Source: Halalkalicoccus paucihalophilus (GTDB lineage: Archaea; Halobacteriota; Halobacteria; Halobacteriales; Halalkalicoccaceae). Taken from it: 64,000 nucleotides of DNA. The notes beneath the pieces are model-generated. The model had not been told where the DNA came from, did no database searches, and saw only the letters and a program-made list of their open reading frames with translations. Shown piece by piece: positions 27,316 to 35,391 of this stretch. How positions within the stretch are numbered: position 1 is the first letter of the stretch; the number at the start of each line of letters is the position of its first letter. The stretch is from NCBI RefSeq assembly GCF_001593955.1, contig NZ_LTAZ01000013.1, positions 310,001 through 374,000 of the forward strand, given 5' to 3'. Both the position numbers and the translations under genes were made by a program.

Positions 27316-27927
27316 ATGAGTAGAAACACCTGGACACGTGATGAATATCTTGCAACCCTAGACTTGTACATTAACCGACCAGAAGTCGTGGAAGACGAAG
27401 ACGAAGACGATCCATTGGTTCAGGAAGCAGCTTCATTCATCAGTAGAACCCCAGATGGACTCGCTCTACGACTAGCCACCTATCGACACCTATATCCACA
27501 GAGTACAGAGGGAATAATTCACGTTAGTGAAGATTGCCGTGAAATTTGGGAGGAATATTATCGAAATGACGATGAATTAGCTTACGAAGCCAATCTCGCC
27601 AGACAGCAACTCGCATCGGTTAACAGGGATTCGGTTGAGACAGAAGAGTATCGTAGTGTTCAAACCGGAGAGGTAAACACACAACAGAAGAGTCAAATAG
27701 GCCAAAGCGGCTTTCGCTCTCTTGTACGCTCACAGTATCAAGATGCCTGCCTCCTCTGTGATATCTCCACTCCCGGTTTACTCCAAGCAGGACATATTTT
27801 AGATTGGAGCGAATTCGAAGAATTGAGAGAAGACCCCGGCAACGGAATGCTACTCTGTCACAATCATCATTGGGCCTGTGACCTCGGGATTTTCACTATA
27901 TCAGAGACTCACGATTTGATTGTTTGA
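27316..27927 (+). CDS. HNH endonuclease (HNH_2-like) at the end of the DISARM operon
   Basis: A 203-aa protein from ATG 27316; the earlier in-frame GTG at 27271 would add 15 atypical residues. The N-terminal half is helical and acidic (EDEDEDDPLVQEAASF). The C-terminal half holds the nuclease: CLLCDIS (first cysteine pair), LQAGHILDWSEF (catalytic His) and LLCHNHHWACDLGIF (last cysteines and the HNH His/Asn). This is the haloarchaeal restriction-associated HNH type. It may restrict DNA left unmodified by the island's methyltransferase, or be an independent nuclease. It follows drmC by 109 nt on the same strand. Confidence 0.78.
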   Translation: MSRNTWTRDEYLATLDLYINRPEVVEDEDEDDPLVQEAASFISRTPDGLALRLATYRHLYPQSTEGIIHVSEDCREIWEEYYRNDDELAYEANLARQQLASVNRDSVETEEYRSVQTGEVNTQQKSQIGQSGFRSLVRSQYQDACLLCDISTPGLLQAGHILDWSEFEELREDPGNGMLLCHNHHWACDLGIFTISETHDLIV

Positions 27928-28353
27928 CCCGAATTCTCAGATGGAGGGGCATACCTTGAGCGTACATTGAACGATTGAGAGACGATCAACATTCTTGGAC
28001 AATCTCCTGCTAAAGAGTATCTGAAACGACGTAACGAGCGCCTTTCTTAGTGGCCGCCGGAGGATTATGACGAAGCGGGATGAACACAGAAGATAGTGAA
28101 TAGATAAGTTGTAATTCAATGATCCAGACACTAGCTGATAATTTGGTAGAGGAGTACGGGCCGTGACTTACCGGTCCAACTAATATATAGGACCAGTCCA
28201 ACCTCTTTCCGAGATAACGAGCTTTATTTCGGGGTCTTCCCAATCAACAGATGATGGCTGAGAGTCGCCGAATATCCAATTCGTCTCTCGTACTTTCCGA
28301 AAGGAAATGTGACCTTTCTATTCTGAGCTTACAGGAGGGGGGCAGGTAAAGCT
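27928..28353. other. Intergenic region with a small dyad and strong ribosome-binding site
   Basis: No gene is supported here. GAAAGG (28299-28304) and CCTTTC (28313-28318) form a short perfect dyad. AGGAGGGGGG (28333-28342) is an unusually strong Shine-Dalgarno sequence 11-15 nt before the ATG at 28354, in contrast to the leaderless neighbours. Confidence 0.45.
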
Positions 28354-29139
28354 ATGTCCGACTCAGAACAAGATCAAATCCGTATTCTTCACTGCTTTGC
28401 AGACTATGGTGTTGAGAGTGAAGCTCTTGTGACCTACGGAGACGTCGTAAGAGTAGGAATTAACGCACGTGACACGAACGAAAGTGAACCAATTCAAGCC
28501 GACGCATACCATCTTCCGTTCAATGAAGATACTGTGTTTGACCTGGGGTTCTTTCATCCTGTGTGTAAGCGATGGGCCTCACTGACTAGCATTTCGGGAG
28601 ATCCAGAAGACCACCCTGACCAGATACCAAAAGCGCGTGAGATTGGCGAAAAGTACTGTAAACACTACGTGATTGAGAATAAGCCCCAAGCACCACTTCA
28701 AGACCCCGTTGTCCTCAGCGGACAGATGTTCGGCTTACCAATAGCATACGAACGAGGGTTTGAGATGACGTTCCGAGTCCCACAACCGCCCCGTCAGAAA
28801 CAGTTGGGGAGTGAAGATAAAGTTGAGACGTCCCCGTTCTTCTTCTCCGAGCGTTCAAAGGAGTGGTGGGCTTCGGTGAAGGGATATCGTGCCGACCGCT
28901 ATCCAAAGGAGCACCTAGCGAAGAACGCCATCCCCGCTCCCTACGTTCACTATCTTTGTCGTGAGTGGTTGAAAGTTTACGAAGCAGAGAACGGTGCAGA
29001 TGCTGAACGGCCGGATTACTCTGATTATGACGAGCAGATGAACAAGCGTCGACGTACCGAAGCTAACCAGTCAATCTACGATTACGTAGAGGGCACTCCC
29101 GGATCAGACGAAACTCTTGACTCGTATGAAAATGAGTGA
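28354..29139 (+). CDS. Small C5-methyltransferase-like protein
   Basis: A 261-aa protein resembling phage and archaeal cytosine-methyltransferase-like proteins. An N-terminal strand (IRILHCFADYGVESEAL) stands where the SAM loop would be. HPVCKRWASLTS (about 68) takes the place of the catalytic Pro-Cys loop, with His-Pro-Val-Cys instead of Pro-Pro-Cys. VIENKPQAPL (about 107) corresponds to the ENV motif. No long target-recognition domain is present. It could be a methyltransferase with an altered motif, a dead homologue that binds DNA, or a base-modifying enzyme. It is preceded by a strong ribosome-binding site and lies between the HNH gene and the glycosylase relic. Confidence 0.6.
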   Translation: MSDSEQDQIRILHCFADYGVESEALVTYGDVVRVGINARDTNESEPIQADAYHLPFNEDTVFDLGFFHPVCKRWASLTSISGDPEDHPDQIPKAREIGEKYCKHYVIENKPQAPLQDPVVLSGQMFGLPIAYERGFEMTFRVPQPPRQKQLGSEDKVETSPFFFSERSKEWWASVKGYRADRYPKEHLAKNAIPAPYVHYLCREWLKVYEAENGADAERPDYSDYDEQMNKRRRTEANQSIYDYVEGTPGSDETLDSYENE

Positions 29140-29227
29140 CCATGCGTCCGTCTAACAAGGGGGGTATCACCCATTCCCCCTACTCCTGTAATTACTCAAG
29201 TTTGTAACGCACAATCACACGGCTGTC

Positions 29228-29346
29228 TCTGTTGAAATCATTTGTTACTGACAGTCGGAAGAGACGCTCTACGTGCCACTTTCGGTCAAAGCAATGGAAA
29301 CTAGCCACTCTACGAAACTGCAGGACGTGAAGTGGGTTTCAACAGA
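29228..29346. repeat. Possible miniature inverted-repeat element
   Basis: TCTGTTGAAA (29228-29237) and TTTCAACAGA (29337-29346) are perfect 10-nt inverted ends around 99 nt of non-coding DNA. Size and structure would fit a MITE. No second copy was noticed in this window. The surrounding 29140-29492 has no gene I can support. Confidence 0.3.
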
Positions 29347-29492
29347 ACCACACGGTTATGTATTCCGGACGGCTTCGCTCTGATCTGCGAACAGAACATT
29401 ACACTCAGTGATAATGCGATATATTCCTATAGTGCTGTGTACGGATGAGAACAGTAGTACGATTTTAACGAAGAGCGGAACCACTATTCGCT

Positions 29493-30144
29493 ATGGTCCA
29501 AAAACTACCGGAAACAGCTGACCGATTCCGTTCAGGTCTCTCATCCCGGGCGGAAGCCAACTTACGGGAATATTCCTGGAGGGATAAGAAGAAGATTCTT
29601 TACGAGGTATTTATTGATGAATTATTTCTGACATAGATACTTGTGGACGATGTTGCAAGAGTGTACCTAGTCTTTCTTAATTGAATTTCTACTCTTCGCT
29701 CTATTTATGGACAAATATTGAATATTTCGAGAAAAAATTGAAATCCTTGATCTTCAGCGTATGCGAGCCGAAGCCCTATCTCCGATAGCGGCGGAGTACG
29801 ACTATTTACCGAAAGAGCCGCAAGAGATGGTGGATCTGATGCGTGTTAGGACCTTACATAGCCAACGCGACGCTATGTACCGCCTGTGAGCGGGCTCTAT
29901 CGATCCTTGATCGCAATGTTGAGCGCGTGTATCAACGTGTATTCGGAGACAATTCCTCGGAAATGAAGCTAATCGTATGGAGTTCATTAGAAGGATGCTT
30001 CCGAAAGACAACTCTATTGCCCGAGCCTACAATTTAGCTCTTGTGGATTTTGGAACGCTGATATGTGATAAAAGTGAATACAATTGTGAGACCTGTTTCG
30101 CATCAAACTACTGTTTCTACCACGAGAAGGGAGTCAATACGTGA
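29493..30144 (+). pseudogene. Decayed HhH-GPD DNA glycosylase (MutY/Mig mismatch-glycosylase type)
   Basis: Fragments in all three plus frames follow the order of an endonuclease III/MutY fold. They start with LREYSWRDKK...YEVFIDELFLT (29493-29636), then a TAG, VDDVARVYLVFLN, a TGA, and (shifted) EILDLQRMRAEALSPIAAEY. Next comes LGPYIANATLCTACERA with LDRNVERVYQRVFG (HhH and the conserved Asp). The end is ARAYNLALVDFGTLIC, continuing to the [4Fe-4S] loop spaced C-x6-C-x2-C-x5-C and stopping at 30142-30144. Tyr rather than Lys in the HhH (VLGPYIA) points to the MutY/Mig branch. Mig-type enzymes repair T:G mismatches from deaminated 5-methylcytosine and are known beside C5-methyltransferases. 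Several frameshifts and stops make it non-functional. Confidence 0.72.
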
Positions 30145-30155
30145 CGACGAGGAAT

Positions 30156-30863
30156 TTATTCCTTTGATTCGTAGATTTCAGAGAGGATCTGTTGGACCAG
30201 TTCTCGGGCATCAGACTGGCTTAGTCCTTCAAGTTGAACGTTGGTCAACGCGTGGTTGAAACGTCGAGTAGTTTCGTCAATGACCCATGATGGTTCGTCG
30301 GCTAACTCGTCACACAATGCGACGACGGCGGGTCGGTAGCGGGCGAACCAGCGATCGAATACCTTGTTGACTATCGTCTGGTTGGAGAACACCGCGTCGG
30401 TCCGGTTGTAGTCGTCATTTTCGTGAGTGAGTTCCGCTATCCACCAGAGACGGTGGATAGCGTTGGAGTAGAGGTCTGTACCTGCTCCAAGGAACTTCTC
30501 TCGCATCGCTTCTTCTGAGTGGTACTCCCACCGATGGCGGACGAAGTCGGGGTGCCGAACAACGGCTAACCAGTGCCACAGCCCTGGATCGGCAGCGACA
30601 CGACGGGTTATGTCCAAGTGTTGGTGGACATTACTCGCTAATGCTGCATCCATACTCGTATCGTATTTAGAGTGCTTGAGAACTACACGGCCTACGACGG
30701 TATCTAACGCACTCAGGTCGGCAGTTGGGTTCCCTGGGAGAGGCTCAACGTACTCGGACAGGTCGTCTTCGTTAAGTAAGTCCTCCCCTCGGAGGAACGA
30801 GTCGCCGATTAATCTTCGACCGTCCTCGGTGAGCCTCTTCAGTTCGTATGACTCCGTGCTCAT
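30156..30863 (-). CDS. Helical DUF6339-like protein of the GHKL ATPase module
   Basis: A 235-aa, mostly alpha-helical soluble protein. Features include an N-terminal YELKRLTEDGRRLIGD, a Trp/His-rich middle (LWHWLAVVRHPDFVRHRW), and the segment IHRLWWIAELTHENDDY. The overall pattern resembles DUF6339-type proteins found in defence loci, a tentative assignment. It is the last gene of a three-gene minus-strand unit with gaps of only 1-2 nt, so it almost certainly works with the two genes upstream. No catalytic residues are recognised. Confidence 0.6.
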   Translation of the reverse strand: MSTESYELKRLTEDGRRLIGDSFLRGEDLLNEDDLSEYVEPLPGNPTADLSALDTVVGRVVLKHSKYDTSMDAALASNVHQHLDITRRVAADPGLWHWLAVVRHPDFVRHRWEYHSEEAMREKFLGAGTDLYSNAIHRLWWIAELTHENDDYNRTDAVFSNQTIVNKVFDRWFARYRPAVVALCDELADEPSWVIDETTRRFNHALTNVQLEGLSQSDARELVQQILSEIYESKE

Positions 30864-30864
30864 G

Positions 30865-31896
30865 TTAGATTTGGAGGCCCTCCTCCATTAGGTTGATCAG
30901 CTGAGATCGCGGATTAATGAATTCCTGCAACTCATTGTCGATACGCTGTATTAAGTGTGGTAACTTTTTACTGTCCTTAATCTCGTCTCGCAATCGGAGC
31001 GCGGCTTCTGTCACGTCCTCCACTTCGTACAATTGTCGTCCGAACGATTGGATCACCGTTCGTTGCCACTCGTAGTCTACCTCACCTTCGTAATCTATTG
31101 CGCAAGCTGCCCGGACAATAAGCTGCGTCCAGATACCGTAGCTGATCTGGTCCAGTATGACGTCTCGCATTCTCGGCCCAGCTCCTACGGAGCCGTCACG
31201 CTGTAAAACGTCCGTGATTCGAGGGTTGTCCGAGTTGATCCACAGCTTCGGGCGAGATTCGTTACGGAAGTCCAGGTAGTACAGCTTCTCTCCGTCTGGT
31301 AAGTGAGCAGACTGAGAAAAACTCATTTCCTCACCGTCAATGAACGCTCGCTCTTCTCGCTCGGAACTGTCAATGAGGATGGTGTATATCTTACCGTCTG
31401 CGAGCCTAACGTTTGATCTCGTCGCGTAGTCACCGTCACTACTTCCGCGTTCGGCACGGACTAGATACGGTCGTAACTCAACTTTCCCTCGCAGATTTGA
31501 CCACTCTAAGTTAATCTCAACGTCGTAGGTTCCAGGCGTAGTTGGATCCTCTGAAACCATAGAGCGTCCTCGGTATATGGTTTTGTGGCACCGGACCGCG
31601 ACGTACAACTTAGCTGGGGGTTCATCTCGTTCTTCCTCCGGAAAGACAGTAAAAACGACGTCGTCAGGAACTACGAGACGGCCAGACAACGTCGCTTTAT
31701 TCCACGGTTGGTGGCCTTCCGACAAACCGATCGGTCCGTCAGCCGTTAAGTCAACGCGCGTCTGGCCTGCCTTAAGGTTGAGGGAGCCCGTCTCCTGATC
31801 GTCAAGAGTGTAGGTGTCAAGGTCAAATTCGAGACCGTCGTTGGAGTACGGGAACGGAAGTGCTGTCCTCCGATGTCGTTGAGAGAGTTGGACCAT
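30865..31896 (-). CDS. Unknown protein of the GHKL ATPase module
   Basis: A 343-aa protein with a beta-rich N-terminal two-thirds (repeated strands such as ATLSGRLVVPDDVVFTVF and LRGKVELRPYLVRAERG) and a helical C-terminal third (EAALRLRDEIKDSKKLPHL). I do not recognise a family and see no nuclease or ATPase motif. It starts 2 nt after the ATPase gene and ends 1 nt before the 235-aa gene, so the three products probably form a complex. It may be a recognition or scaffold subunit. Confidence 0.6.
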   Translation of the reverse strand: MVQLSQRHRRTALPFPYSNDGLEFDLDTYTLDDQETGSLNLKAGQTRVDLTADGPIGLSEGHQPWNKATLSGRLVVPDDVVFTVFPEEERDEPPAKLYVAVRCHKTIYRGRSMVSEDPTTPGTYDVEINLEWSNLRGKVELRPYLVRAERGSSDGDYATRSNVRLADGKIYTILIDSSEREERAFIDGEEMSFSQSAHLPDGEKLYYLDFRNESRPKLWINSDNPRITDVLQRDGSVGAGPRMRDVILDQISYGIWTQLIVRAACAIDYEGEVDYEWQRTVIQSFGRQLYEVEDVTEAALRLRDEIKDSKKLPHLIQRIDNELQEFINPRSQLINLMEEGLQI

Positions 31897-31898
31897 TT

Positions 31899-33791
31899 TC
31901 AGTCACCAGCAGGGGTTTCCATCTCCGCCTTGATTTCAAGCTGTGTCTCTCCTACGTTACCGCTGAAGAACGCCCCACTACCGATCTCGTAAGACTTTCC
32001 ATGGAATTTGACTTTGTGCGCGTCTCCATCGGCGACGATACGTGCAACACTATCATCCACGTGAACTGTGACAGCCTCAGAATCCGCAGTCAGCGACGAA
32101 ATCGGTACCTCGTCTTGTTTAGATCCGTCTTCACCGATCCCCGTGAGTGAGACCTCTGCGGTCCACTTTTCGAACTCCTCTTCCGGGGATACATACCCAG
32201 TGAAGGCCCAATGGTCTCCCTGGAATGAAGAGGAACTCTTGATCTCAAACACTCTGGAAGGGGAGTCCACTCTATTCTGTCTTTGGACGTTCCCGTGGAT
32301 TGGAAACCGCTTTAGAACTCTATTGGACAGGGTATTGTTCGTATGGCCACTACGAGCGACGAGGTGACGGAGTCCGTCACGTAGGGTATCGAACATTTCG
32401 TCAATAGCTTTCCTGAATCCACGTTGGTACTCATCACGGAGGTTTTCCGTTGATTCCCACTCGTCATGTTCGGGGGGCTCTGCGAACCGGAGAAAACGGT
32501 CAATCTCTGCGTCGCTCTTGATTGTTCGGTCTGCTCGCGCTTCACCGCACGCAAGGACACCGAAGAAGTTCCGGTCACCGAACGCTACCCTGCTTTGGTC
32601 GTAGTACTTCACCACCATCCCGGCCCCTCTGAACAGAGCGACGTGGTTGAGGTAGGTATCTTCGTCAAGCGGCGAGGCGAGCCGGGCTGCAAGCCTGACG
32701 GAGCCATCTGGAGTCTCTCGGTCATCGGACCTACTGGGTATCTTCATCGGGACATCTAAACCAGCCACGTCGCCTGGAGAGTTAAGCGATCCATTTTCAA
32801 TGTGTCGTTCTTCATAACATTCGACAAAGGGACGAATAGCTGAGACGGTATGGACGTCCGCTTCTTGCTCTTCCTCAGGGGTCTCCACAAAAACACGTAG
32901 GTCGCCTCGAGTTATCGCGGGCCAGAAGTACTTCACCGCCGCTTCAAGGAACTCATTGGCCAGGTCTTCCAGTTTTGGTCTAGTGTCGCGGGTAGGATCC
33001 TGGTATCCGATCACCATTGCACTGGTTCCGCTGGTTGCAGGACGATCTACATGCAACCGTTCTGCGAGGTGTTCGGCCTCCACTCCCCAGAGCGACTCTG
33101 GACGGATACCTTCCTCCGTTTCTTCAGTCTGACATAGCCATCCTGCACCTTGATAGGTACTTCCGTCCTGTTCATGTGTGGGGAGTTTGGTTCGGCCAAT
33201 CAACCTCGGTCCTAGTTGCTGGTTGTCTTTGGTATCAACGGGTTGTGAGTTGAAAACGACGGTAGATGTGCTTGAAAACGTCCATAGAACCGATTTTCCG
33301 AGTCCGTAAGACCCTCCGGCTGTATCTTCCTGTTTACTGCTGTACAACTCGTCCCGAACAAGTGCAGCGAAGTTCGAATCTTCATCCCATTCACCAGTTA
33401 ACCCGGTTGTGTTCCGATCTTCTACAATGAGCAACCGTAGTTCGGCGCCAGGATCTTCTAGCCTCTTACAGAACCGCTGGTACCCTCTACTGTGATCGTA
33501 ATTAGAGATGGTAGCTATACGCGCTGAGAGTCCACTCTCCCACTGGAGTGCGTTAAGGAACTCACGACGGTCCTCTCCGCTTAATGTCACGAACCGAAAG
33601 GTGACTTCTACCGGGTCGTCACCATCAATATTCTGATCATTAGAGTTCTGAAGAACTTCCCGAACGAACGTCTCAGTATCGTGATCCACGGCGTGTTTCG
33701 TAGGGTCATCACCGTACCGTGGAGTTCCTGGACCTCCGCTGAAAAAGTACCACTGTGCGCCTCTTGTTCTGCTACTCAGTTCCTGCGTCAT
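31899..33791 (-). CDS. GHKL (Hsp90/MutL-type) ATPase in the defence island
   Basis: A 630-aa protein with the Bergerat ATP fold. The N box is EVLQNSNDQN (45-54), the second box is VEDRNTTG (123-130; Asp-x-Asn in place of Asp-x-Gly) and the lid/G2 box is GGSYGLGKSVLW (159-170). A middle and C-terminal region of about 400 aa lacks a recognised domain; no DHp or membrane segment is present, so it is not a classical histidine kinase. ATPases of this sort power several phage-defence systems. It is transcribed divergently from the methyltransferase at 34091 across a 300-nt region and leads a three-gene operon. Confidence 0.7.
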   Translation of the reverse strand: MTQELSSRTRGAQWYFFSGGPGTPRYGDDPTKHAVDHDTETFVREVLQNSNDQNIDGDDPVEVTFRFVTLSGEDRREFLNALQWESGLSARIATISNYDHSRGYQRFCKRLEDPGAELRLLIVEDRNTTGLTGEWDEDSNFAALVRDELYSSKQEDTAGGSYGLGKSVLWTFSSTSTVVFNSQPVDTKDNQQLGPRLIGRTKLPTHEQDGSTYQGAGWLCQTEETEEGIRPESLWGVEAEHLAERLHVDRPATSGTSAMVIGYQDPTRDTRPKLEDLANEFLEAAVKYFWPAITRGDLRVFVETPEEEQEADVHTVSAIRPFVECYEERHIENGSLNSPGDVAGLDVPMKIPSRSDDRETPDGSVRLAARLASPLDEDTYLNHVALFRGAGMVVKYYDQSRVAFGDRNFFGVLACGEARADRTIKSDAEIDRFLRFAEPPEHDEWESTENLRDEYQRGFRKAIDEMFDTLRDGLRHLVARSGHTNNTLSNRVLKRFPIHGNVQRQNRVDSPSRVFEIKSSSSFQGDHWAFTGYVSPEEEFEKWTAEVSLTGIGEDGSKQDEVPISSLTADSEAVTVHVDDSVARIVADGDAHKVKFHGKSYEIGSGAFFSGNVGETQLEIKAEMETPAGD

Positions 33792-34058
33792 TCAGGATCC
33801 ACTATTGTATTCATTGTTCGGTTAGTCTTCTTTCTTCCATTTTGGTATGTTCTGATTTCTACTATACAGACGGCGATAGTGGCATTCAAATCGGCAGTTC
33901 TCGGTTACCGACTCTCTGGACCACAGGTCATGAGTTCGCCATCACGTCGAGCATATAGACGATAAGTATAGAACACCGATCGAATTATATCAGTGTTTCC
34001 GTAGAGGTGTTTTGCGATCTTGTATATGATCTGGTAATAGGTGTCGAATCAGACCACG

Positions 34059-34068
34059 TTATATATAT
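34059..34068 (+). promoter_or_regulatory. TATA box for the cytosine methyltransferase
   Basis: TTATATATAT lies 23-32 nt before the ATG at 34091, a leaderless arrangement. It argues against the much earlier in-frame ATG at 34007. Confidence 0.6.
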
Positions 34069-34090
34069 CGTTAGAATAAAGACGACCAGC

Positions 34091-35200
34091 ATGGACGTCA
34101 CTGCCGTTGATTTATTCTGTGGTGCCGGCGGTCTCACTCATGGTTTGGAAAAAGCGGGAATCTCCGTCAGCACGGGTATCGACATTAATCCGAAAAGCAA
34201 ATATCCGTACGAACAGAACACAAATAGTTCGTTCAGGCGAACAGATATTCGACCTCTGTCTCAGAATCCCGAACGTATCGCTCGATTGTTTCCTTGGAAC
34301 AGTGATCTTAACGTTATCACAGCCTGTGCCCCATGTCAACCGTATTCTACGATGGGACACTCGAAATCAAAAAATACAACTGACCACGAAAAGTGGGGGT
34401 TGTTAGACGATCTACGGAAAATTGTAGAGTACGTAGAACCTGACGTCGTCATGACCGAGAACGTATTGCAAGTCAGGCATGACGAAGTTTACAAGGACTT
34501 TGTTGAGACGCTAGAAGAGATGGGGTACTTCGTTAACAGTGACGAAAACAAGAACGTATACTGTCCGGAATACGGTATTCCCCAGAAGCGAAAACGGTGG
34601 GTGCTCTTGGCATCCCAGAAAGGCCCAATTCGCCTCCCAGATCCGTTCTACACGGATGAAAAGGAGTATCCGGCGGTGAGAGAAACCATCGGACACTTAC
34701 CCCCAATTGTGGCGGGCGAAGTTCATGATGCCCACGGATTACACCGCTCCCGAAAGCTCTCCAAGAAGAACCTGGAGCGGATTCGAAACATGGAACCAGG
34801 AGAGGACTGGCGCATCTGGGAAGAATGTGGATTAGACCACCTACTCGCCGATTGCCACAAGCGAGATAGCGGACGATCCTACAAAGCGCCGTACAGTAGG
34901 ATGAAACCAGATGAGCCAGCACCAACAATCACGACGCAGTTCTACAATTACGGCAGCGGGCGCTTCGGGCACTACGATACTGACCAGAACAGGGCACTCT
35001 CAATACTTGAAGGAGCACTTCTCCAAACGTTTCCGGAAGATTACGACTTCTACCAAAACTGGGATGATGTCGGTGTAAAGAATCTTGGACAGTTGATCGG
35101 GAACGCCGTACCGCCCCGTTTGGCAGAGGTTGTCGGCGAATCGATTCTATCTCACATGGATGCCGAACTCGCCACTAGTAAAACGCCTGCTAACAACTGA
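34091..35200 (+). CDS. drmMII: DNA cytosine C5-methyltransferase (DISARM DrmMII type)
   Basis: The 369-aa enzyme transfers methyl from SAM to cytosine C5. Motif I is AVDLFCGAGGLTHGLEKAG (about 5-23), motif IV is ACAPCQPYSTMG with the catalytic Cys, motif VI is TENV, and motif VIII is QKRKRWVLLAS. A target-recognition region of about 110 aa precedes motifs IX/X (LLQTFPEDY; LIGNAVPPRLAE). ATG 34091 is chosen from the TATA box; starting at 34007 would add 28 unrelated residues. In class 2 DISARM such an enzyme marks self DNA. It lies 190 nt upstream of the second drmE-like gene and is divergent from the GHKL module. Confidence 0.88.
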   Translation: MDVTAVDLFCGAGGLTHGLEKAGISVSTGIDINPKSKYPYEQNTNSSFRRTDIRPLSQNPERIARLFPWNSDLNVITACAPCQPYSTMGHSKSKNTTDHEKWGLLDDLRKIVEYVEPDVVMTENVLQVRHDEVYKDFVETLEEMGYFVNSDENKNVYCPEYGIPQKRKRWVLLASQKGPIRLPDPFYTDEKEYPAVRETIGHLPPIVAGEVHDAHGLHRSRKLSKKNLERIRNMEPGEDWRIWEECGLDHLLADCHKRDSGRSYKAPYSRMKPDEPAPTITTQFYNYGSGRFGHYDTDQNRALSILEGALLQTFPEDYDFYQNWDDVGVKNLGQLIGNAVPPRLAEVVGESILSHMDAELATSKTPANN

Positions 35201-35391
35201 ACTACTGAGACAACCTAGCCGGTAAGAATTTGTCTGTTAAGCAGATAATGTCTTTGATAGATGGTAGCGTCTATCGTGGATCCCTTGATACGGCTGCATT
35301 TGGTGCAGAACATCAGCCAGGCGCTCTTTCTCCAAGAGATAAGCTTGGCCGACAATTGCTCTACCGATATCCGGGTTAACGGTGGGCGAAC

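Noticed and set aside
31899-33791. Possible histidine kinase
   Set aside because: The ATP-binding boxes fit the GHKL fold, but no DHp histidine, PAS or membrane segment is visible.
34007-34090. Upstream start for the cytosine methyltransferase
   Set aside because: The TATA box lies inside this stretch, and motif I follows directly after ATG 34091.
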